In this document: one piece after another, positions 1 to 7,411 of the stretch
Layout: every line of letters starts with the position of its first letter
How positions within the stretch are numbered: position 1 is the first letter of the stretch
Assembly: GCA_029244465.1 (NCBI GenBank)
Contig: JAQWQN010000174.1
Span: 1-16,236 of the forward strand
Source: Pseudomonadales bacterium
Lineage (GTDB): Bacteria; Pseudomonadota; Gammaproteobacteria; Pseudomonadales; Azotimanducaceae
Length of the DNA stretch: 16,236 bases
Direction: 5' to 3'
Notes under the pieces: model-generated
What the model was told of the DNA's origin: nothing
The model's input: the letters and a program-made list of their open reading frames with translations, nothing else
Database searches by the model: none
Translations under genes and position numbers: made by a program

Positions 1-1822
1 CCTCCTGGCCACTCAAAGTGCCACCCAACGCAACTGCGCGCTGTGCCGCCTGAGCGTAAGACAAACTCTTACTCGCATCGGCTATGGCAAAGACCTTCTT
101 ACCATCGATGTCATAGTCATCCGCAGTACCACCAAGATCAGCCGCTGCAATTTGCTTCAATTTATCTACCGCATCTACCGCGGCGACATAATTAGTACGC
201 GTCATTGTGTAGGACGTATTCGAGCCAAACTGAGCAAGGTTCCAGGGCAGATGTTTGCGACTGTCGCCGCGCAAAACCGTGCAGTCATCCCAATCCATTT
301 TCAAAACCTCTGCCGCAACTCGCGCTGTGGAGGTGTGAGAATAGGTGCCAAGATTGCCAACGCCGTTGTGGATGTTGAGTTTACCTTCAGGGGTAATGAC
401 AACTAAGCCATCGAAGCCACTATAACCGGCACTGTGATAAGCAGACCCCAAGCCAATGCCGGTCACTTTACTGCCATTGCGCTGGCCGGAAAGTTTTAGT
501 TTCTCTTCCCAACCAAAATCTGCAGCACCTTTTAGATACGCCTCTTTTAGATAGGCACTGGTGACCTTGCCTTTGCGTGGTCCGTACAACGTGCCGTTGT
601 CGGGCGTATTGATCGTGCGAATGTCCAATCGACTAATACCCAACGCAGCCGCGGCCTTGTCGAGTAGCGGTTCAACCACGCAAGCGATCTGATTTTGACC
701 GGGGCCGCGCTGTGGCACTCTTGGCGGCGTATTGGTGGAGACCGGGATACCGCGAAAGCGCATATTTTCTGGTGTATAGACCAGAGACAAAGCGTCGGCG
801 GCTGACATGTAATCATTCATGCCAGTATCCGGGCCATTCTCTTGAATGATGTAAAGGTCACAAGCCTTAACTCGCCCGTCCTTGCCGAAGCCCATTTTAA
901 GCCGGCCCTGGAAACCAGGACGCGCACAGCCTAGGCCGTATTCTTCCGCTCGGCTGATCCTTAGCATCACCGGGCGATTAATCTTCTTCGACAGGTAGGC
1001 AGGAATTGCCATTTCTGTGTAAGCAACACCTTTCGCACCAAAACCGCCGCCACAGAACTCGGCAATAAACACCAAATCCTTCATCTCAACACCGACGTAG
1101 GCTGCGAGCCCGGGCATGACAAATGATTGGCTTTGACTCGAACCATGGACAAAACACTTACTGTTTTGCCAGTACGAAAGGCACGATCGAGGCTCCAATG
1201 CATGATGCGAAAGACCTTGCGTGATAAACGTCTCGTCAAAGGTATATGCCGAATCGTCAAAACCAACTTCCAGATCACCGTATAGCCACTCATCTTCGGC
1301 CGGACCCATTGGCAGTTGCCCTTCTTCTGCGGCCGCAAAGTCACGCGCTGACCACTTGGTCTCTTTCACGTAGGGCGCACCTTTTTTGCGACCCGCAATG
1401 TTGCCATCGCTACGCGCATTCGGACCGCCCGGATAAAGGCTCTGCAACGGATCCACTGTAAATTCGAGCGGTTCCAGCTCAACTTTAATGGCATCGATGG
1501 CATCCATACATAGCTGATCGGTTTCGGCGGCCACGGCCAGGATTGCCTCGCCAACGTACATTGGCTCGTTTGTCAGAATCGACTTATTAGGAGTCGGTTG
1601 TGCCGGAACGTCATCCGCTGTCAGCACGCCATAGACCCCCTTCATCGCGAGCGCCTCCGACGCGTCGATATTGACGACTTTCGCGTGCGGCATGGGACTT
1701 GTTAACAAGCGTGCATACACCATGCCTTCGACACGAAAGTCTTCACTATACTTAGCCCGGCCAGTCACTTTAGCCGTGATATCAGGTGGGATGAAATCTT
1801 TACCGAGAAGCTTATAAGCCAT
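1..1822 (-). CDS. Molybdopterin-binding subunit of a xanthine dehydrogenase-family hydroxylase (C-terminus off the left edge)
   Basis: The frame is open from an ATG at 1822 to the window edge: 607 codons of a protein family usually about 730-780 long, so roughly the last 120-170 residues are missing. It would be the large catalytic subunit that carries the molybdenum cofactor and hydroxylates an aldehyde or heterocycle using water. The N-terminal part is the hammerhead domain typical of the family. The cofactor-binding loop GGGFGAK is at residues 258-264, and a second conserved loop, QRGPGQNQ, is at about 371-378. The catalytic glutamate loop near the C-terminus lies outside the window. There is no export signal of its own. 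A strong AGGAGG (plus-strand 1832-1837) lies inside the end of the upstream [2Fe-2S] gene, 9 bases before the ATG, so the two are co-transcribed. The substrate cannot be told from sequence; aldehyde, isoquinoline or nicotinate-type oxidation are all possible. Confidence 0.93.
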   Translation of the reverse strand, partial: MAYKLLGKDFIPPDITAKVTGRAKYSEDFRVEGMVYARLLTSPMPHAKVVNIDASEALAMKGVYGVLTADDVPAQPTPNKSILTNEPMYVGEAILAVAAETDQLCMDAIDAIKVELEPLEFTVDPLQSLYPGGPNARSDGNIAGRKKGAPYVKETKWSARDFAAAEEGQLPMGPAEDEWLYGDLEVGFDDSAYTFDETFITQGLSHHALEPRSCLSYWQNSKCFVHGSSQSQSFVMPGLAAYVGVEMKDLVFIAEFCGGGFGAKGVAYTEMAIPAYLSKKINRPVMLRISRAEEYGLGCARPGFQGRLKMGFGKDGRVKACDLYIIQENGPDTGMNDYMSAADALSLVYTPENMRFRGIPVSTNTPPRVPQRGPGQNQIACVVEPLLDKAAAALGISRLDIRTINTPDNGTLYGPRKGKVTSAYLKEAYLKGAADFGWEEKLKLSGQRNGSKVTGIGLGSAYHSAGYSGFDGLVVITPEGKLNIHNGVGNLGTYSHTSTARVAAEVLKMDWDDCTVLRGDSRKHLPWNLAQFGSNTSYTMTRTNYVAAVDAVDKLKQIAAADLGGTADDYDIDGKKVFAIADASKSLSYAQAAQRAVALGGTLSGQE

Positions 1823-1826
1823 TACT

Positions 1827-2471
1827 TTAGGCCTCCTGTGCAGCGCGCATGACGCCATTGAGGTAGTGATCGTAAGCCCCACAACGACACAGGTTGCCAG
1901 ACAGCGCCTGCCGGGCTTCTTCCCGTGTCGGATTGGAATTCGTTTTTAAGAGCGCAACCGCGGACATAATCTGTCCTGGTGTGCAGTAGCCACATTGCGG
2001 GCTCAGTTCGTCCACAAACGCCTGCTGGACAGGGTGTAGTGCGCCATCAGCAGCTTGCAGTCCCTCAACGGTTGTGACGCCGCGGCCTTTGACACTGTGC
2101 GTCAACGTCGAACAACTGTAGATCGGCACGTCGTCGATGAGGATCGTACAGGCACCACATTCACCTCGATCGCAACCAAGTTTTGTACCGGTCAGACCTA
2201 ACTTGTAACGCAGCGTTTGTGCCAACGTTTCTTGTGGCAAGACATCGACACGTCGGACTTTCCCGTTCACGTTGAGAGAAATCAGTCGTTCAACACCACC
2301 CGCTTGTACCGGAGTCTCACCGCTCGGGCCACAGCCGACTAACAAGGTACCTGCAGAGACGACGGCGCCAGAGGCGATGACGCTTTTTATAAGCTCCCGG
2401 CGCGACAGGCCCCCGCGCGAGACATCTGCCAACGCTTGCGTAGATCCTGGATCGAAAGTTTCAACTGGCAT
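1827..2471 (-). CDS. [2Fe-2S] iron-sulfur subunit of a molybdenum hydroxylase, Tat-exported
   Basis: This is the electron-transfer subunit partnering the downstream molybdopterin subunit. From the ATG at 2471 it has 214 residues. Residues 24-25 are the twin arginines of SRRELI, followed by a hydrophobic stretch ending in LLVGC with Cys47 in a lipobox-like setting, so it may be a Tat-exported lipoprotein. The ferredoxin-like domain has Cys100, 105, 108 and 120 (CDRGECGAC...C). The helical domain has Cys160, 163, 195 and 197 (CGYC...CRC). All eight cluster ligands are present. A GTG two codons upstream also opens the frame, but GGGGGAG sits 5 bases before the ATG and is too close to the GTG, so the ATG is preferred. 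The partner lacks a signal, which fits hitchhiker export of a folded complex, as known for the E. coli PaoABC aldehyde oxidoreductase. No FAD subunit gene is visible. Confidence 0.94.
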   Translation of the reverse strand: MPVETFDPGSTQALADVSRGGLSRRELIKSVIASGAVVSAGTLLVGCGPSGETPVQAGGVERLISLNVNGKVRRVDVLPQETLAQTLRYKLGLTGTKLGCDRGECGACTILIDDVPIYSCSTLTHSVKGRGVTTVEGLQAADGALHPVQQAFVDELSPQCGYCTPGQIMSAVALLKTNSNPTREEARQALSGNLCRCGAYDHYLNGVMRAAQEA

Positions 2472-2501
2472 GGACACTCCCCCTTACACTTTAGCCCATC
2501 A

Positions 2502-2530
2502 ATAATCATCCAACCGTTGGCAATGATCAA
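2502..2530 (-). promoter_or_regulatory. Candidate sigma-70 promoter for the molybdenum hydroxylase operon
   Basis: On the minus strand TTGATC (2530-2525) and GATTAT (2507-2502) are separated by exactly 17 bases. Each matches the consensus at four of six positions. They lie 31 bases upstream of the iron-sulfur subunit ATG. This is a by-eye match only. Confidence 0.35.
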
Positions 2531-2650
2531 GCAGATCTGGCCACCCTGTTTGTCATTTCTGAATGGATTTCGGTAACCTCACCGAAAGGGAGGCTTCAAT
2601 CATGCGCCAACCGGTGGGCAAAATTCGGTCCGGTCATAGGCGCTCGGTAG

Positions 2651-2818
2651 ATGGGTCGATACATCCTCAAGCGCTTTCTGCTCATCCTGCCAACGTTGCT
2701 CGGCATCCTTTTGATCAACTTCACCATTGTGCAGTTCGCACCAGGCGCTCCCGCTAGGCATCCAAAGGGCTCTGCACGATGCGTTTATCCACGCAAGCTA
2801 TCCGACAATCACTCCTGA
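2651..2818 (+). pseudogene. N-terminal stub of a YejB-like peptide ABC transporter permease
   Basis: A 55-codon frame begins MGRYILKRFLLILP and contains INFTIVQFAPGAP at residues 22-34. This is the first transmembrane helix and following loop characteristic of OppB/DppB-type permeases. The INF-IVQ-APGGP wording is closest to the YejB (microcin C/oligopeptide) subgroup. Full-length members have about 310-370 residues and six helices. Here the resemblance stops at about residue 35, after which the frame reads an unrelated basic tail to a stop at 2816-2818. It is most likely a truncated remnant left by a deletion or rearrangement. No solute-binding or ATPase partner is adjacent. The family call rests on remembered consensus over about 35 residues. 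Confidence 0.6.
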
Positions 2819-2861
2819 AACGCTACCCAGTCGCTTTCGAGATAGCATTCTTGGGCGAGTT

Positions 2862-4586
2862 CTAGCTTGCGGTTCGCATCGTCGGCGTGTCTGTGTCCCG
2901 GCCAGAACGCAGCGCTAAACCAGGTAGCCGGCCGGTATGAGTGCCCGCAGCAATGATCTGTTCACCGTTGACGAAGACATCCCGCACACCGAAAGCATCC
3001 GCATAAATTCTTGGTTCATCCGCCGGCAAATCTTGGCGCATGTAAACCTCGCCCGCACCCACTTGCTCCGGATCAAAGATGACCAGGTCCGCAGCCCAAC
3101 CCGTCTGCAGCAAGCCACGTTCCCTCAGGCCAAAGAGCTCTGCCGGGACTTGGGTCAGTTGGTGAACGGCTTCTTCCAAACCAACCACATTAAATTCACG
3201 CACACCACGCCCAAGCACTTGCGATGAAAACGCAAACGTATCGATCATATCGAGGTGCGCACCGGCATCCGACGCACCAATGACAGTACGTTCATCCCGC
3301 CACAATTCAGCTCTCACCGCCCACAACGCAGGATCTGTATCACCACTTATTGGCATAAAGAAAGTACGCAAGCCTTCTTCGATCGCCAGATCCAACATGG
3401 CATCAAAAGGCGACTTACCAAGTGCATCACCAACTTCAGCCAAGGTTTTTCCTTCGAGGGATTTATTCTTGTCTAGGAAAGTCGCGTGTACTTTCATCTT
3501 TGACCAACGAGCCAAACCTCTAAACGCACCACCAGAATTCGCTGACGCGTCCAGTCGTTCACGCTCAGCAGGATCTTTAAGGCGTTCAATGCGTTCCTCG
3601 ATGGGTAATTCGAAAATATCAGCCCAGCCTTCCAGCGCATCGAATACAAATCCGGTGTAAAGATTTATGCGAATAGATATTGGTTGAGGAATCGTCAAGG
3701 CACGTATATCACCGCCTTGCGCCAAGGCACGATCAGATGCTGAAAGTTGATTTTCCATGAGCGCCGGGCTACCCGCTGATAACGCATTCCAATTCAGCGG
3801 TCGCTGCGCTGTTGTCGTCAGCTCAACCATCAACTCGATCACATCTTCAGAAAACTCTCCGACCGCTGGCAGGAACTCCAACGAGGTACCTTCGTGATCT
3901 TTACAAACACCCGCCAGCCCTACCAATTCATCACGCGAGGCATGACGGGACGGCACCGGCTGACCATCAGCATCATTGTGCGTAATTGCGATCGTGGAGG
4001 AGAACCCCATGGCACCTTCGCTTAAGCACCGTCCCAGGAGCGCCTTCATTTCAGCGAGTTCTTCATCGGTGGCTTCATGTCCGACGGCTCGTTTGCCCAT
4101 GACCACCCGTCTAATGGCACTGTGCCCAGCCATGAACCCGGCATTGACGCCAAGGTTACCGTCAAGCCTACCGAGAAAATCGGCAAATGAGCGCCAATCC
4201 CACGGCACCCCTTCTTGCAGACTGGCAACCGGCATCCCTTCCACACGCGCTAGCATATTGAGCAAATAAGGGGCAGCTTCTTCATTGAGCGGTGCAATGG
4301 AAAAACCACAGTGCCCGCCAAAGATTGTTGTGACACCGTGATAGCAGGAAGGACTGACTGTTTTGTCCCAAAAAACCTGTGCGTCATAATGGGTGTGCAC
4401 ATCGACAAACCCAGGGCTCAAGACCAAACCCTGCGCATCAACAATATCGTTAGCATCGCCCGCAATAGCACCGGGCGATCTTGCGATTGCCGCAATCCGT
4501 CCAGCTTGGACAGCAAGTTCTCCCATAAAGGATTCTGCACCACTGCCATCGACAATTCGTGCATTAATAATCTTCAAGTCATACAT
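2862..4586 (-). CDS. Amidohydrolase of the N-acyl-D-amino-acid deacylase family
   Basis: A 574-residue protein of the D-aminoacylase/dihydroorotase-like amidohydrolase group, which removes the acyl group from N-acyl-D-amino acids or cleaves related cyclic amides using zinc. A small beta-sandwich (residues 1-55 and about 490-560) brackets a TIM barrel. Metal-site features are DVHTHYD with His64 and His66, GHCGFS with Cys93 (a zinc ligand in D-aminoacylases), and GASDAGAH with Asp440. The His-rich SHHK-type motif that supplies further ligands in classical D-aminoacylases is not obvious between residues 225 and 270, so substrate and metal count may differ. There is no signal peptide, so it is probably cytoplasmic. 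GGGGAGA lies about 7 bases before the ATG. It is transcribed away from the next plus-strand gene. The family is confident, the substrate is not. Confidence 0.88.
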   Translation of the reverse strand: MYDLKIINARIVDGSGAESFMGELAVQAGRIAAIARSPGAIAGDANDIVDAQGLVLSPGFVDVHTHYDAQVFWDKTVSPSCYHGVTTIFGGHCGFSIAPLNEEAAPYLLNMLARVEGMPVASLQEGVPWDWRSFADFLGRLDGNLGVNAGFMAGHSAIRRVVMGKRAVGHEATDEELAEMKALLGRCLSEGAMGFSSTIAITHNDADGQPVPSRHASRDELVGLAGVCKDHEGTSLEFLPAVGEFSEDVIELMVELTTTAQRPLNWNALSAGSPALMENQLSASDRALAQGGDIRALTIPQPISIRINLYTGFVFDALEGWADIFELPIEERIERLKDPAERERLDASANSGGAFRGLARWSKMKVHATFLDKNKSLEGKTLAEVGDALGKSPFDAMLDLAIEEGLRTFFMPISGDTDPALWAVRAELWRDERTVIGASDAGAHLDMIDTFAFSSQVLGRGVREFNVVGLEEAVHQLTQVPAELFGLRERGLLQTGWAADLVIFDPEQVGAGEVYMRQDLPADEPRIYADAFGVRDVFVNGEQIIAAGTHTGRLPGLALRSGRDTDTPTMRTAS

Positions 4587-4605
4587 AACGTTTCTCCCCG
4601 TTTAT

Positions 4606-4635
4606 TTGACACATCCTCTCATCAGAGCCCATTTT
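4606..4635 (+). promoter_or_regulatory. Possible promoter for the secreted protein/SMP-30 pair
   Basis: A perfect TTGACA occurs at 4606-4611 in the 108-bp divergent gap. The best -10 at an 18-base spacing is CATTTT (4630-4635), which matches only three of six positions. The -35 element is convincing, the -10 is weak. Confidence 0.3.
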
Positions 4636-4694
4636 CCTTTTCCAACCCTCTAAGCGCAATGTTAATCTTCACTATTCACTTTTTGGAGATACGC

Positions 4695-5744
4695 ATGCGT
4701 AAATCAATGTTGCTATGCATGGTAGCGCTCTTGCCTATCACCGCCGACGCAGAGATCAAGCGAACCGCAGACGGCAAACCCGACCTGTCTGGCGTATACG
4801 ATACCGGCACACTCACGCCTCTGAGCCGGCCGAAAGAATTTGGCGACAAACAATTCATGAGCGCTGAGGAAGCAACATTCATCCTTGCAGAAATCAAAAA
4901 ACGCTTTGCTGTTTTAACCGAACGAGACTCTTCTGCTGATCGCAGCGCGCCCAAGAAAGGCGGCGACGGCAACAACACATTTGGCGCTGGCGGTGTCGGT
5001 GGATACAACGGTTTCTGGATCGATCCAGGCTCGCAAGTCACGACCGTGAACGGTCAATACCGTACCTCAATTATCTATGACCCGCCAAATGGCCAACAAC
5101 CCGCTATGGTACCAGCGGCGATAGGCAAGATGAGCTTCGTCTATGGTTCTTTTTCGCATCAGAATGATGGCACCGCATCCTGGCTTGCCAAAGCGGGTCC
5201 AGGGCCATTTGATGGCCCTGAAAGTCTCGCGCCCTCCGAGCGTTGCCTCATCAGCTTTGGTGCCACGGTACCCACTATCCCGAGCCTCTATAACAACTAT
5301 AAGCGGATCGTTCAGACTGAAGACCATATAATGATCCTGCAAGAGATGGTGCACGACGCGCGCATCATTCGTCTAAACTCAGAACACGGACCAGACGGCA
5401 ATCGCAAGTGGATGGGAGATTCCATTGGTGAATGGCAGGGTGATACATTGGTCGTTCAAACCGAAAACTTTCGTCCGATGTCCAGCCTTGGTGGTGCCGA
5501 TGAAAACCTCAAAGTGACCGAGCGTTACCGTCTCGCGGAGAACGGCGACATCGTCTACAGTTTCACCATCAATGACCCGACCGTCTGGACCGCGCCTTGG
5601 AGCGGGGAATATACCTGGAACAGCAGTCCCGATAAGGTTTACGAGTACGCGTGTCACGAAGGCAACTACGCAATGGGCAACATTCTGCGCGGCGCACGGT
5701 TGCTTGAAAGTGAGTGGCCTGGCGACGCAGCAGGCGAAGAATAA
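4695..5744 (+). CDS. Uncharacterised secreted protein
   Basis: A 349-residue protein with a short Sec signal peptide (charged MRK, hydrophobic core, probable cleavage after the ADA at residues 17-19). I recognise a widespread but functionally unassigned pattern seen in proteobacterial and acidobacterial exported proteins: a GVY/GVW start to the mature part, YNNYKRIVQTEDHIMI near 199-214, EMVHDARII near 217-225, WMGDSIGEWQGDTLVV near 239-254, and YEYACHEGNYAMGNIL near 316-331. No catalytic motif can be named. The start is set by GGAG at 4685-4688, six bases before the ATG. An upstream extension of the frame to 4311 would be antisense to the amidohydrolase and would bury the signal peptide, so it is rejected. 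It is followed after 14 bases by the SMP-30-like gene, so the two are probably co-transcribed and both exported. Confidence 0.85.
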   Translation: MRKSMLLCMVALLPITADAEIKRTADGKPDLSGVYDTGTLTPLSRPKEFGDKQFMSAEEATFILAEIKKRFAVLTERDSSADRSAPKKGGDGNNTFGAGGVGGYNGFWIDPGSQVTTVNGQYRTSIIYDPPNGQQPAMVPAAIGKMSFVYGSFSHQNDGTASWLAKAGPGPFDGPESLAPSERCLISFGATVPTIPSLYNNYKRIVQTEDHIMILQEMVHDARIIRLNSEHGPDGNRKWMGDSIGEWQGDTLVVQTENFRPMSSLGGADENLKVTERYRLAENGDIVYSFTINDPTVWTAPWSGEYTWNSSPDKVYEYACHEGNYAMGNILRGARLLESEWPGDAAGEE

Positions 5745-5758
5745 GACCAGGAGATTTT

Positions 5759-6826
5759 ATGTCGTGGTGGTTGAAATCCGCAGCGCAAGGCGCAAGCCGC
5801 TTGGTCGCAGCGTGCCGACCCAGTGATGCGCTGGCGAAGACATTCCTGACGACCGCCGTCCTTACCACGCTTCTCTCTGCGCCCGGTTATGCCGCAGATA
5901 AAAGCGTTGCCACCAGCGCCGTTAGAGAGCCATTACCCCTGAATCTCGATGTGCGAGATCCGCGCTTCCATCGACTTGTTCCCGCAACCAGTCAACTGGA
6001 GAAAGTCGCAGCTGGTTTTGCATTCATCGAAGGCCCCGTTTGGCGAGGCGATCATCTACTGTTTAGCGATATACCCGCCAACAGAATCTATCGCTGGTCG
6101 CCCAATCGCGTCACCATCGAAGTAGATCCTGTCCACGACCCAAGCGATGTCACCGGCGCACAAGGTGGTTCAAACGGTTTAATCGAAGATCAAGATGGCG
6201 CTCTCTTGATGTTCTTGCATGGGTTACGACGGATAGATCGCATCGCAAATGGTGTCCGCACGGTCGTCGCAGATGAGTGGAATGGCAAGCGACTGAACAG
6301 TCCCAATGACGGTGTCCTGGACTCTTCCGGGGCGCTGTTTTTTACCGACCCGCCTTATGGCCTACCACAACAGGATGCAGATCCAGCCAAGGAGATCAGT
6401 GGCAACGGCGTTTATCGTTTAGACCCAGATGGCCGTGTCACGCAACTCACAACAATGCATCGGCCAAATGGCATCGGGTTGTCTCCCGACGAACAAACCT
6501 TGTACGTCGCATCAAGCGATAAAGAGGAAAAGTGGTGGCTGAAATTTCCGATCAAGCCTGATCGATCACTCGGTCCTGGCACCCTCCATTTCGATGCTCG
6601 CGGGCTTACAGATCCGGGTGTTCCTGATGGATTTGTGGTGGACCAACACGGCAATATTTGGGCGAGTGGTCCTGGCGGCGTGGTCGTCATCGCACCAGAC
6701 GGAACGCATTTAGGGACAATTCTCACCCCGGAGCGACCTGCTAATACCACGTTCGGCCAGGACGAACACAGCCTCTTCATCACCGCGCGCACCGGGCTCT
6801 ATCGCCTACATCGAACGCGTCAGTAA
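5759..6826 (+). CDS. Exported SMP-30/gluconolactonase-like (LRE) protein
   Basis: A 355-residue six-bladed beta-propeller of the SMP-30/gluconolactonase family, whose members hydrolyse sugar or other lactones using one divalent metal. The metal and substrate residues of the family can be placed: Glu91 in FIEGPVW, Asn183 in LNSPNDG, Asn237 in RPNGIGLSPD and Asp290 in VPDGF. FTDPPYG near 195-201 is also typical. An N-terminal extension of about 28 residues precedes a hydrophobic segment ending GYAAD at residues 43-47, giving an unusually long but Sec-like signal. The start at 5759 has AGGAG seven bases upstream; the frame extends further back, but that part lies inside the preceding gene. The substrate is unknown: sugar lactone, terpenoid lactone or organophosphate ester are all family precedents. 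Confidence 0.9.
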   Translation: MSWWLKSAAQGASRLVAACRPSDALAKTFLTTAVLTTLLSAPGYAADKSVATSAVREPLPLNLDVRDPRFHRLVPATSQLEKVAAGFAFIEGPVWRGDHLLFSDIPANRIYRWSPNRVTIEVDPVHDPSDVTGAQGGSNGLIEDQDGALLMFLHGLRRIDRIANGVRTVVADEWNGKRLNSPNDGVLDSSGALFFTDPPYGLPQQDADPAKEISGNGVYRLDPDGRVTQLTTMHRPNGIGLSPDEQTLYVASSDKEEKWWLKFPIKPDRSLGPGTLHFDARGLTDPGVPDGFVVDQHGNIWASGPGGVVVIAPDGTHLGTILTPERPANTTFGQDEHSLFITARTGLYRLHRTRQ

Positions 6827-7200
6827 TTGACTATCCAGCCACGCACGTCGGACCTAGACCGAGGACAACCCCCTAACACTAGAGCACCGATGTGACTGAC
6901 TGCAAGATCAACTCCAAGAACCCAAGCGCCATGCATCATTGGGCAGGGTTTGTGATACCCGCCATGATGTCTACCTAATTTTTTACTCACTACGCGCTAT
7001 GACGCAACACCGCCGAATAGATCGGCACTGACGGAGAAAAACTTGCGCAGGCGGTCGCATTTCAATACTTGAAAATCCGTCCAAAATCGGTCGAATTGAC
7101 CAAAGGTGCAGCGCCTCCATATCTAACTATCTGATTTTAAATATATTTTTATGGCACACATTTTGCTCTAACTCTGTACACGCTTAACAATTTATAGATC
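6827..7200. other. Intergenic region before the DUF885 gene
   Basis: Apart from the candidate terminator, this stretch holds no recognisable gene. From about 7130 it becomes distinctly AT-rich (TTTTAAATATATTTTTATGG), as expected of a promoter region. One weak pairing is TTGCTC then AACAAT with 17 bases between, at about 7163-7191, but no strong -35/-10 pair stands out. Confidence 0.5.
6934..6984 (+). terminator. Candidate rho-independent terminator after the SMP-30 gene
   Basis: CATCATTGGGCAGGGT (from 6934) pairs imperfectly with ACCCGCCATGATG (to 6969), with small bulges and a seven-base loop. Ten bases later comes a run of six T at 6979-6984. It lies about 105 bases past the SMP-30 stop and would close the two-gene unit. 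The bulges and the distance to the T-run lower confidence. Confidence 0.4.
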
Positions 7201-7350
7201 ATGGGCATCATTGCTGGCTTCTTCTCGTTGCTACTGCTGCTATTGTGCAGCGTAGTTTGGCTACTGCCCGTCATTTTCGTCACATGGTTTGCCTGGATCC
7301 CCTACATGCTCCTCGCACCCATAAAGTCTAACCATCGGTACAGCTACTAA
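7201..7350 (+). CDS. Possible small membrane protein (49 residues)
   Basis: An ATG at 7201 opens 49 codons ending in TAA at 7348-7350. The sequence begins MGIIAGFFSLLLLLLCSVVW and is almost entirely hydrophobic to about residue 40. It then ends in a short polar tail, KSNHRYSY, which would suit one long or two short membrane-spanning segments with a cytoplasmic tail. No homologue is recognised. There is no clear Shine-Dalgarno sequence before the ATG, which counts against it. It lies 61 bases upstream of the DUF885 lipoprotein on the same strand and could share its transcript. Confidence 0.3.
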   Translation: MGIIAGFFSLLLLLLCSVVWLLPVIFVTWFAWIPYMLLAPIKSNHRYSY

Positions 7351-7411
7351 GTTGCTTTCGATATGAAATTTACGGACGATGAGTCCCACTTTTCGATGGC
7401 CTGCCATTCAA

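Larger units (their letters stand above)
2478..2861. other. 384-bp gap with gene debris
   Basis: Between the molybdenum hydroxylase operon and the amidohydrolase no intact gene is visible. The leftmost part holds the operon's leader and candidate promoter. The middle holds a permease stub (listed separately). Short plus-strand frames open on both sides of the stub, 2495-2650 and 2779-2865, but neither looks like a known protein. No terminator hairpin with a T-tract was seen. Confidence 0.6.

Noticed and set aside
2495..2650. Open plus-strand frame containing ADLATLFVISEWISV, faintly like the C-terminal zinc-domain lead-in of isoleucyl-tRNA synthetase.
   Set aside because: The match is about 15 residues, no cysteine cluster follows, and it overlaps the promoter area of the molybdenum hydroxylase operon; probably chance.
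2779..2865. 28-codon plus-strand frame starting MRLSTQAIRQ.
   Set aside because: Very short, no ribosome-binding site and no recognised similarity; it overlaps the amidohydrolase stop.
4311..4694. In-frame 128-codon upstream extension of the secreted protein at 4695-5744.
   Set aside because: It is antisense to the amidohydrolase gene and would bury the signal peptide; GGAG is correctly placed before the ATG at 4695.
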